Positions 1 through 12,000 of a DNA stretch of 15,585 bases are shown here, one piece after another (positions within the stretch are counted from its first letter, which is position 1; each line of letters starts with the position of its first letter). The stretch spans positions 9,134-24,718 of the forward strand of contig BQKZ01007271.1 in assembly GCA_036244855.1 (NCBI GenBank). The letters are read 5' to 3'. A program made the position numbers and the translations under genes. A model generated the notes under the pieces. It did no database searches and was not told the DNA's origin. It saw only the letters and a program-made list of their open reading frames with translations. The DNA comes from Temnopleurus reevesii. Lineage: Eukaryota; Echinodermata; Echinoidea; Temnopleuroida; Temnopleuridae.

Positions 1-64
1 ATTTCTTGGATCTTGAAGAACTTCCCAGTGAGATCACCGGATTCTGCTATGGGTGCATCATAAT
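1..64 (-). CDS. GLB1L2-like: GLB1L exon 9, cut by the window edge
   Basis: Two bases complete Asp345 (G|AT) and 20 codons follow: [20 protein letters not shown], plus two bases of the next codon. YDA(P/V)-x-E(A/S)G is the conserved end of the GH35 barrel. The frame is still open at position 1, so it is not known whether the exon ends here. Confidence 0.9.
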
Positions 65-3000
65 CTGGAAGAAAAAAAAGGAGAAAATTTTGTATCAATT
101 CCAAAGTCCTGAGCGCAGCATGTGAAAGCAGGCTAAATAGTTGATGTAGCCTCCTTTAAAACAGTAGCTGTTCCCCGCTGTGGCATCAATTGCTCAATTG
201 CCGATCGTCATATAAAAACAAAATGGAGTAGCTGAACAAAGTTTTCCTGTATTCAATTTGCACTTGAGTAAGAAAGAATGTGTTCTTGACCTAATCAAAA
301 TATTTCCCAGATGGTTCAATAATCAAGCTATGCTGTTCTGTAAAAATCAATTTGGGGAAAAGTTATTATGAGAAACATCAATCTATGAGCAGTGGTAAAA
401 CATATTCTCATACCATTTGTTTTGCTGTAACTATCACTTGCTTTTAACATGATTTATTCGTTGGAATCAATGAAACTTAGAAGACTTATTCTCCCTAGAT
501 TATTTACTAAAATATTGTTATGCAAATACAGTAATGCAAACCAATATGATCAAAATACGAAGATTTGTTTTCAATCAGTCCAGCTCATTTGTACCATGCA
601 GGGCTGTATTTACCATGCATATGACACGAGAGACCTTCTTTAGAAGAGCCTGATCAATGAATGCTTATGAATGCATGTGGAAACGTTGTGGTGTAGCGGT
701 TCTGACTCTCGTCTTTCAACCAGAGGGTCGTAGGTTCGAATCCCACTCATGGTGTTAATTTCCTTCAGCAAAAAATTCATTCATATTGTGCTGCACTCAA
801 CCCAGGTGAAGTAAATGGGATCAGCAGGAAGAAATTCCTCGTAAAGCCGGATAATAGTGAGTGTAAAACTTTCAGCGCCATGAGCACCGATGAGATGGAC
901 CTGTGCGCTATACAAGTACATGTAGCCACCATTATCATCATTATTTTTTATTATAAAATGCATACCATAGCTTGTTATAGTCGGTCGATACATCTTATTC
1001 TCAATGTTTCCTCCGTTCATGAAGCCAAAATTAGTCCCGCCGTGGTACATGTAGAAGTTGATGGATGCTTTGTGGTCAAGAATCGCTTTGGTCAAATCAC
1101 CAATGCCATCGTCACTGTAGATATGGTGCTTCTCGCCCCAGTGGTCAAACCATCCCGACCAGAACTCCATCGTCATCAGCGGAAGATTATCTCCCTGGAC
1201 AGTGAGAGATGTTATAAGTTGATGGAAGTTTAATGGTAAAGGATGGGTTTGAAAAGATCATCAATACAGTTTTCACTGTAAATGTGGTGTTTCTCGCCCC
1301 AATGGTCAAACCAGCCCGACCAAAATTCCATCGTCATCAGGGGAAGATTCTCTCCCTAAACAGTGAGATAAAGATAGTTATGATGTATTGATGGAATTTT
1401 AATGGTCAAGGATTGATTTGGTCAGTCACTGATGCCGTCCGCAATATAATGGTCAAACCAGCCAAACCAGAACTCCATGGTCATCAACGGAAGATTATCT
1501 CCCTAAAGAAAGAGATGGAGAAAGATGTAATACGTTTATGGAAGTCTAATGGTCAAGAATGCTTTTGGTAAAGGCAAGAACACCACAATATAACACACAT
1601 AATCTCTAAATGGGTAATATCACTCTAGATTTTCAGCTAATTTGTTAATTTTTTAATTAAAGGTACTTACCTGTAAAACCTTCAGATCATTGAAATGTCT
1701 GTCCACGTTGTCTTGAAAGTTTGCAGTCATCAAAACTGTAACACAAAATACAGCAGAGTGCATTATAAATATCTGTTTTCAACGTAAAGTAATGCAGCAC
1801 AAGTACAGAGAAAGAATAATTACATGTATTATACTAGGACATTTCATTTAACTTGCTTGTAAGTTCACTTTAGATACAGTGCAATGATCCCTGAATCTTT
1901 AAACAACTCTAGTATTTCTCTTCATAAATTTTTTTTTCTTCATGTGGGCTAAAATATATATAATATTTGTTGTAATATTTCCCCCAAAACTATTCATATT
2001 TAACTATCAACATTTAAGCGTGTTGACAGTCTTAAGCGTTTTCGACAGTGTTTGCGTGCATATGAATGTGCATCACACAGAGTGAAATTTTTACGAGTCT
2101 GCAGTGAAGCCGGTCTCAGCCACCACCTGTTGGTAGCAGCAACCTGTCTATAGTGGCCACATTAATCGCTTCCCTCTAAACGAAAATGTCATAGAACCTG
2201 GCTATACATGTATATATCATCTGTCTATAGTGGCCAATTTTTCTGTTTCCCTTGGGTGGCCACTATGAAAAAGTTTGACTGTAATCTATTGAAAAGAATT
2301 CTTAAATAAGAGGGATTTGTGAATTGTTGCACTCGAGTATTCTCCTGCTGAGATCCACAATTCTAGTTAAAGACGGATCTTACCTCCTGGTATTCCGCCT
2401 CTCTCCAAATGTCTTCTGGTACTGTCTGAAGTAAGCAGTAATTCTGTCACACCTCGTGTTACCATAGCCTGTTTTAAAATAAAGAAAAATTGTGTTGAGA
2501 GCAGGGCAATATAACAGGGCCCTCCTTCACTCAAGCAGTTGTATTGGTTGGCAGTTGAGAGACACATCACTTAGAAAGTTGCAATAAACATCTTTAAATA
2601 TATGCATAAAATGGCATCAGAATATATTATTTCACTGCTATCCATGCCTCATTGCTCAAACTATAGCCTCTGCTCCAGTAAACACTCTCTGATTTTGAAT
2701 ATTCCTAGGGTTGGTTCTAAAAAGTGCAAATGTAGCTTTGACTTCTGAGGACTGCAGGCATGGAACAGCCCATCACATGAACTTCGGTCATCAACCTCTC
2801 TGAATTGTTCAAGTGCAAGATAAAGACATAGCTGTTTACACTGTAATTACATGCTACATGTATATCAAATGGGCCACTTCTATTCTACCTAATCTCTCAT
2901 TTTGAAAAAGTGGGGTAATATTGATGAAAAAGGGATGAAAATTAATCCTTATATGCTAGTGTGGAACAATAACCATTGAAAAAGTAATTTACAAAGTAAT

Positions 3001-6000
3001 ATTTTATGATCGATCAAAAACTATCAATTTTTCCCGCAAAACTCATAGTGGTACATGTGAGATTATTCATTTCATGCCCCAACTCGAGTACAATACCTCC
3101 TACAAAGTGACACTCAAACCTACCCCAAACAATTGAAATTCAGACCATTGCACGCATTAAGCCATTTGGTCTTTTAGATTTATTTAATGCTAATACACAT
3201 GGTTTGTAAATTAATCTTGTGACAAATTCATGATCTAACTCACCTCCTTCACAAATTCTTTGTATGCCATGCTGTCCCCAAATGCTCCATACTCATTCTC
3301 CACCTGAAACGCGATGATAGGTCCACCTCTGTTGAACTAGGAGAGCAATCACAGCAAATATCAAGATAAACAATACAAAATAAAAGTGGATTTTTAAGCT
3401 TTAATATTTTCAAAAGCTTAGTTCATATACATGTATATACCATACGAGACATCTTCGACATATTGTTTTTTATTTCCTCATATTTTTTTTACGTACCAAA
3501 ACTCATTTCTTTGTAATTCTTGTGCAATATAATACAATACTATTTTTTCTCCTATTTAGAGATACATGTAAAGGCAAATTTCAGGGGAAAATTATTTGCT
3601 TTTACCAAAACTTTACCTGGAGGGGTACCACTAAAGGAATCAGTTTATCAAAGAATCCGTTGACCGCTTCAGTGAACAGAGGGTATGTGCTTCTGACCTT
3701 CATTTCATCATCTGCCAATAACCAGCTGTATGAAAGGATAAGGAGAATTAGAATTCTAGTATTAGTGGACATAAAAATAAAGCCACATTGTAATTGAATA
3801 AAAAACTGATCTATTACGCATATTTGCATTCAACATTGTTTATCTATTCATTTATTTAAAACGGTTTCAGATTACAATATCTTTCGCGGCCATATGGCCA
3901 ATTTCCACATAAATATAAGAATACATAAAATGTAAAATGAATGATTGTACAGCGAAATAGAATTGAACATTCACAAATTGTATGATAGACATTAAAAAAA
4001 ACTTGATTCGATATATATTTTGCTTTCTCTAATTTTTAGGCCAAAAAGTTGCTTGGTTACCCTTCATCAACCAACCCTCACAGATTGGCTCAATATTATA
4101 ATTCCTTTGTTTTATATACTTTTTACTCACACACATAAATCAAAAGAACTTAGGCTAAGAGAATAAAATTGTTTGGTTACCCCAGAATGCACGACTTTCA
4201 CTGTATATTGGAAAATATTGACTTAAGGGCCAAGAAATGGCAATGCTCTTGTATATATAACTACTTTCATATTGTATATTTATGAAGGTAGCACTATGGA
4301 AGTTCAGGTATATACAGAAGTTCTCGCCCTGCTCTAAAGTAGTCAAAATCGTCCCATTCTGCACAGATACATGGTCCTAGTCTAAAGATAATGGCAGACA
4401 CAAACCTCCTGGTCTAAACTATTCCCAATTTGGACTTACCTTGGCAGTCCACCAAAGTCCCATTCTGCGCAGATATATGGTCCTGGTCTAAAGATGACAN
4501 GCCATGCTGTCCCCAAATGCTCCATACTCGTTCTCTACCTGAAATGCGATGATAGGTCCACCTCTGTTGAACTAGGAGAGCAATCACAATAAATATCAAG
4601 ACAAACAAGGAGGATAAACAACCAATTACAAGTAGGTTCATGGCATGAAAGATAATTTTCCCTGATTTTGAGAGATTTTTGAATAAAATTCCTTGATTCT
4701 TCCCTGATTGTAAAAAGTGTGATCCATGTTCCAGGTTTTCCAATAAAGCTCCAGTCACATAGAAGCCTGGAAGCAACAGTTAACTACCCCCTGAACAAAG
4801 AGTCGTGTTGAATCGTGTTGCTTCCGGGCTTCTACCACCCTAGCAAAAGTACACCATTTGAGAGTGGTCTAAGAAAAAAATCTTCCAATCAATACATGCT
4901 CTGGGTTGGAAGCTCAGAGTTGAAGTGCATAGTTCCCATGATTACACTCTATATAAATGCCAGTTTATTATTATCATTTTGTTTTAAAGGGTACTTCAGC
5001 TATCTAACGCATTGACATCTGGAACCAGGTATTTCCTGCACAATGTCCATGTGGATTAAGGCCTGGGCACATCGAATACAGCACAGCATCATGGCACGGT
5101 ATTAACGCAATATTTACTGTGTGATTGACCAATTGTTAAACATCCTTTGCATGAAGGAGCGCGCTGGCCAATAACTACCAAGATACTGCGTAAATGCTCT
5201 GGTGTTATGCCATGCCGTGTTTGGTGCGCTGTGGCCATAACAGAATTCAGTAGTCCATGGGTTAACTCTTTGTGCCTTCATCCGTAAACCCCCTCTGTGT
5301 TGCAATATTTAGGGAGTGTACATGTTTCACAGGCAAATCTGTGCAAAATTGCGAAGGAAACAGGCTAACGGATGTTCATTGACGCGAAGAAAACATGGAA
5401 TGAGTTAATGTGACAATGGTTTACCTGGAGAGGTATCACCAAAGGAATCAGTTTATCGAAAAATCCATTGACCGCTTCAGTGAACAGAGGGTACGTGCTT
5501 CTGACCTTCATTTCATCATCTGCCAATAACCAGCTGTAAGAAAGAATTAGAATGACAATTCTAGCATGAGTGGAAATTAAAATAAAGCCACAATGTCACT
5601 AATTTACAAAAAACTGATAATCTATAAAATTTTGTATTATCTATATTGACATTGTCTTAAAGAGTCTACATTTGGACTTACATGTACACAGTCCAACAAA
5701 GTCCAACTTTGCTAAGATACTACGGTCCTGGGCAGCGTTTCACCAAATCATTCTTTAAGTTATGAATGACTCTAAGAAACACTAGAGTATGTTAACGAGT
5801 GTAATACACATAAGATTCTCGATCATTCAGCACTACAAATGATACCAGTCATGCGTAAAGTCACCATAGAATCTTTCGTAACTTGGAGGAACACCGCCCT
5901 GGTATAAAGATCATCTGTAGAGACCAATGTTTTGGTATAAAATAATCAAAATTTGAACTTACATGTTCTTTGACAGTCCATCACAGTCCCATTCTGCACA

Positions 6001-9000
6001 GACTTACTGTCTAAAGATAATACTATACTACTACTAATAATGATAATTTATCTTATTTACCCACGGCACCTGACTCAGTTTCTAGAAGTGCTCTCCCCGC
6101 AGGTCCTGCAATATCATAAAGCTGAGATATAGAAACCAACCCTCTCGTCTAGAACAGTCCAAATTTGAGCTTACATCGGCAGTCCACCAAAGTCCCATTC
6201 TGCATAGTTCTACATGCAGTCCTGGTCTAAAGGTGACATAAAGACTAACCTTCTGGTCTAAATAGTCCAAATTTGGACTTACCTTGGCAGTCCACCAAAG
6301 TCCCAGTCTGCACATATACGGTCCTGGTCTAAAGATGAAATAGAGACCAACCTTCTGGTCTAAAAGATTATAAATTTGAACTTACCTTGGCAGTCCACCA
6401 AAGTCCCATTCTGCGCAGATATATGGTCCTGGTCTAAAGATGACGTAAAGTCCAACCTTGTGGGCAATTTTCAAGAATTCACTGCAAAGTGGGAAAAATA
6501 ATAAATGATGTCTGCTACATGTATAATATAATTGTAATATAATTGATGTCTGTAATAGTTAATCAACTTGGTTTGAAATAATCAGCTCTTCTCTACACAA
6601 CGCATTATTGTTAGTTCTTAACTATGTTCTGCAAAAATAATTCCCCCTTTTTTATGAATCTCATTTTTTTACACTTTTTTCATGAGGATGAGGAAATCAA
6701 ATTTGTATTGTAGTAGTTTGCACTGTACTTATGCGTTCATATTTGGCTAACTTACATTTAATCATTGCAAAGTCAGGTTTATATAATTTCACTTGGGATT
6801 TACAATGAAAAAATCTAATAAAACAAAGAAGAAAAAACAGGTATTGGAAAACTACAACACAAAAAAAGTTTTGTAGAGAAGTGACAAACAGAACTGCTGG
6901 CTGAACATTATGCAGAACCTGCCAATAAAGTTAGGTCCACAAGGCAAGAGCAAGGCAACATTTTGCGAGAGGAGTTCAACAACTAAGCTGTTAACCCATC
7001 GAATACTGGAACTGGTTGTTCCTACACAAAGTCAATCAGAATGACAGAATCCAGTAATCAATGGGTTAAGAAACTTATTTTGTCTCCCCAACAAAATGAT
7101 CATGATTCTGTGCCAGCTTTTGAAATTTATAACTACTCAACAGGACCCCAATTAATAAATCCTAATTGGCAGAGAAGTCATAGTGTTGGTGAACTTAATT
7201 AGTGCCTCAATTTTTATAGGGGCTAACAATTTTGGAATTAGGGGTAACATTCTATTTCCTGTCAATTATTATTTTCGATTACTGATTCATAAAAGTCAAG
7301 GCTAAAATTAAAAGACACATGCTTTGTATATGTTGCAGAAAACTTCATAACATTGTCTCCTTTTTTATTACTGATGCATAATCATATTCATCATATTAAT
7401 AATAAAATTACTTTATCATAAAAAGCATATATAGTATTGGATATATTCAATTTTATCATGTTTTTGTCTCTATAAAAAAAAATATCACCTGTAAACAATA
7501 TTAAACAAATATTGTTGATATTATTTAACAGCATTTAAGAAAGGAATATGACATGGATTATCATGTAAACATTCAAATGTGAAGTATGATGATGTATAGA
7601 GAATGACAAAGATGTATAATCACTGCCACTAGAATGTATCATATTTTTACCCCAAAAACAACAGAAAATGTGAAAGACCAAGTGTAAAGTAGACATCATT
7701 TAATAGTTATTCAGAGCTAAAGATAATTTGCAGAAAATGCCGTATCATGAAGAAGGGTACAAAGTCGTTCTGAGGGAAACTGAGAGACGAAGCTGCCTAT
7801 AAATCCGCAAAGTAGGAGTTGTGTGTGGGGGGGGGGCGCTACTTCTCCCCATTAAACGGTTACTCCAGACCAAAACTAACTTGGTTTGATTAAAAGCGCA
7901 AAAATTAGACGAACATATAAAAAAAAGTTTGAGCAAAATCGGACAATAAATAAGAAAGTTATGAATTTTTGAAGGGTTTTTAAAAATAATTTAAATAGTT
8001 ATAATTTAAGCAAATTGGCAACTTTGCATCACGTGACATCAAATAGTGATGACGTAGGTTCGTCACTTCTCTACAATGGGCTTATTATGTATCATTGCTT
8101 TTTAATCCGTCTTTTTAATCTTTATAGAAAATTTTGTTGATGGATAATGCCTTCAACACATATCAAGCAATTATGTTCAAGAAATATATATATTCAAAAT
8201 AATTTTTATATGAAAGATGAAATGATAAATTATGGAATAAATATGATTTTGATAAACAATAAATAAGAAGATTTATTCATATAAAGAATTGCTCTAATTA
8301 AGAGAATTTAAATATTTTCAACACTAATTTAATGACGTATTTTGTTCCATCGATTTCAATGTAGCTATAAATTGATTGCATAAATATGAAAAATAATTTG
8401 TCAATAATCATTTTCTTTTATGTTATATTGTTTTTGTACAATTTATCATGTATGTTATTGTTTTTTAAATCATATTTTCTTTTTTTTTATCTCATTTTGG
8501 TTATTGTAAATCCAAAGAGCATTCCTTTACCATAATTTACAGTAGTAAACATTAGTTTGCTTCCGTGCAAGCGTAATTATAACACAAAATACATATTTCT
8601 TATTAAACATATTGTTTATTAAAATCATATTCATTTATATAATTTTGTTATCTTTTGTTCGTAAACAATATTTCAGAAGGTATAATCAAGAATATATATT
8701 CAACGAGATGAATTCCTTGAGAAAAGGAACTATTTTTGCGCCCAATGGCATTTAAACAGAACATTAAAAAACAAAGAGATAATACACTCACTCTAGAGAA
8801 GTGACGAACCTACGTCATCAACACGTCATGTCACGTGACCTGTAGTTACAAATTGGCCAAAAATATAACTATTTTGAAAATCTTAAGATATTTTTCAAAT
8901 ATTCATAACTTTTTTATTTGTTGTCCGTTTTCGCTCAAACTTTTTTTCATCTGTTTGTCTGATTTCTGCGCTTTGAATCAGAGCAAGAAATTCTTGGTCC

Positions 9001-12000
9001 GGAGTCCTCCTTTAATGTTAGAAGTATGAATCATGATCATTATCAAGGGAAGGGACAAAAAATTAATAAAATATTTCATTCAAACCTTCAAAATAGCTTC
9101 TTGATCATGGAAACCATTCTCTTAATCCATTCACTGAACAAGTTGGACAGATGTTCAATAATTCTACACCAGAGGGAGCAATATTTCTTTTATTTATAAT
9201 TTGAAGTACACCAGATCTAGCCTAAGAAGACAGTTTACTGCAATCTACATTATACATGTGTCAACTCTATTCTCTACTACATGTACATTTAACCTTTCAA
9301 CTAGTTAAAATACTGAAATATCAAGAAGTTTCATCCTATACATGTGAGGATGTACAAACATTGATAATGCAATGCAATCAAGCAATGTGTGCCTCAAGGT
9401 TCAAAGTCTGGAAACTTTGCTCAATGTTAAAACAATTATTGCTCACATCATTCAAAATATGAAACGGCTCATCAATTGCCTTTGGAATTGAACCCTATCA
9501 AATCCTCCTTATTAGATGCATAACATTATTTATGAGTTAGTAACCAGCATTTACGAGTTAAATCAAGTTCATGTACACACTGTTGAGTCCCCAAACTAAA
9601 AATACAAAGTGGAAAAAAAAAATAGATTCCATGATGTGTTCTATTTAAAACATTCCTAGTTTACAAAGTACAGGTAAATGTATGAATTAAGTTAATTAAG
9701 CATTTTGTTTTCTATTAAAGGGGAACTTAATCCAGACATTGATGTGCGCTCAGTGGATGAAGAAAAATACAATGATCAAACTGTAAAAAATTTGAGCAAA
9801 ATCCGACAATCCATTCAAAAGTTATGAATTTTCAAAGTTTTGATTTACACCCCTCATGAGCTCCTCAAATTGGCAGCATACAGGCACAAAATGGCTGCCA
9901 ACATGGAGAACTCTCCATTCACTCTGTACACAGAATTTTCACATTTTCTTCTTTTTCTAGAAAAGTAGTCATAATTGTGCTTGTCTCTTCAAGTATGATA
10001 TGGATATTTTGATTCTGCATGCATTTCGGAACTTTAAGATCATCCTCTAGTAACCTGTTACAGGTTCCGGCTTCCAGAAGATCGTGGGGGGAACGAGCAT
10101 TTGCTTACTCAGGCCCTACTCTGTGNTTTTTTTTACCGGTATTATGATTAGACAGACCACCTGTGCGCTTTGAAACACCTGTATAAAGCGCCGTATAAGT
10201 GTAATTATTATTATTATTATTATTAGTTGAATTTCTACTATTTCATAAATCCACATGTTTTTTCAGGCCTTAAATTTCAATAAGCCAAACCATTATGGTA
10301 TTTAAGGGTAAATTCTATTCTACTGCACAGTTGGGAAAAGCAAATCATAAAAATCTGCAACAGTGATACAAAGGCAATGATTGGATTTAACACATCTGAA
10401 TTTCATCTGAGAAATTTATTGCTTTTCAGTTTTGAAGTCTTGATTCTTGGTTGTTCAAAAATATCTTAGGCTACAGCTGGAACTCATTCTGAAATTTGGC
10501 GGACAGACCACCACCCATTCTTGAATATCCGTAAAATCAGAAATACCCAGAAATAAGTGGTTTCGCTTCAGAAAAAGGCCTGAAATTGGCACAGAGAACA
10601 TACAGTAAATGTGAGCTAAAATTATATGTATTTGTTATCCTATTTTTCTTTCAGAAAATGTTAAATTACAAATGCTTATTTTTTTTCCAGTGCGCCCCGT
10701 GATTCAGGTTTTTTTTGCACCACTGGGCCTGATTTGCACAAAATGGTCTTAGCTATAGATCCTCTTCTTGCTAAAACGTCTTAACTTCTTGTGCCATTCT
10801 CCCAACATAGACGAATCAACATTTGTGTCTGTGTTGAGAAGGTGGTACAAGAAATTTAGAACATTCTTTTAGAACATTCAAATTAGTAATGTTCACAAAT
10901 TTTATCTTCCGCACCAAAAACCACTTATGTTAAAAAGTTAAAAGTTGTTGAATTTGCATGAAAATTACTAATTTTTTAATGTTCACTGCGTTGCCAATGT
11001 AATCATTCAAGACAATTAAAATGATATTTTCATTAAAAAGCAGTCAATGATGGCATACTAAATAACAGTAACTAGGTCAGATTTCTCCTGCTTTCTGCTC
11101 ATGCATCTGTAATTTTTTCAGAGTCCTGAATCAAAACACAAAATCTTCCTACAAGGGTTAAGGTTTTATAAATGCACCAACTTTGTGTAATAAAATGCTT
11201 TCTATTTTTTATATTGGATTACGTACATATTTAATAGTCGTATGGGAATAATTTAGAGTGCAGCATACACACACGTGGCACTACTAAATGCCACCGCATG
11301 CTTTCTTTTGACCGGCTGGTAAATGGTAAAGTCAACACAGTTGCAGCCTGTTTGCACTCCTAACAAATCTAAAATCAATAAACCTGTTCTCTTTCACTAC
11401 TGTATGAGAGCAAAACTATCACATAAATATTTCATTATTGACTACTAGATCCAGCATGACAATCCTAAATTGTAGCACAATGGATGGTCTTAAAGTCTGT
11501 AATGAAGTGATGGTGAATAGGCGGGTTTACTATTAAATAGATGCAAATTTCATGCATACCTTTAACACAAAGGGTATTCTTGACAACCCTAAAGCTTGCC
11601 CAAGGCTTGCTCGACATAGCGACAAGTCATATATATATGCAAACTGGATTCCAAGTATTGTAGTCTTATTGTTATCAAACGATTTGAGGAATACCACGTA
11701 ACTACGTTCAGTGGCAAGAAAAACACTTAAATTTGAATATCAGTAAACCCGCCTATTGTGTAGCTTTAATCCTTGTATGCTGCTATCTGAGAATTTGGAA
11801 GCATCCTCTAATTTGAATGCTAATTAATTTGGTTATTTCATGGCATGTCATTAAATGTATGAATGAAAGGACTTGCTTTTCTTGTTCTGATAATGCAAAA
11901 TTTATTCTTGAAAATGCTACATTTATAAGATTATGTATTTCAGAGGTGAAAAGATGATCTCCTTGTGAAAAACCTTGTAATATGGGCTTTTGTAGAAGCC

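Larger units (their letters stand above)
1195..1670 (-). other. Intron 7 (476 bp)
   Basis: It runs from the gtaagt donor of exon 7 to the CCAG acceptor at 1195. More than half of it is tandem partial copies of exon 8 (listed separately). The final acceptor at 1195 is the only one leading into a complete exon 8. Confidence 0.85.

Noticed and set aside
684..757. Functional tRNA gene with a TTC anticodon
   Set aside because: The A and B boxes are good, but the anticodon stem does not pair as a normal five-base stem and no acceptor stem forms. The downstream SINE body and ATT-rich tail explain the boxes.
880..1233. 117-residue plus-strand open frame
   Set aside because: It is antisense to exon 8 and to its SINE extension. 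The minus strand carries the conserved GH35 peptide.
4414..4776. 120-residue minus-strand open frame across the N
   Set aside because: It runs out of frame through the truncated exons 5 and 3 and through intron sequence; the N hides the true join.
6082..6315. 77-residue minus-strand open frame with SLYVTFRPG and [10 protein letters not shown]
   Set aside because: It is a frame-shifted read-through of decayed exon 3 copies, including intron-derived DNA, and is not a gene.
3244..6481. Mutually exclusive alternative exons 3-5
   Set aside because: The middle copies of exons 5 and 3 lack a donor and an acceptor respectively, and the encoded peptides are almost identical, so alternative use would bring no change.
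10126..10126. Second assembly join at the N
   Set aside because: The flanks are continuous repeat sequence next to a T run. A single uncertain base call is enough to explain it.
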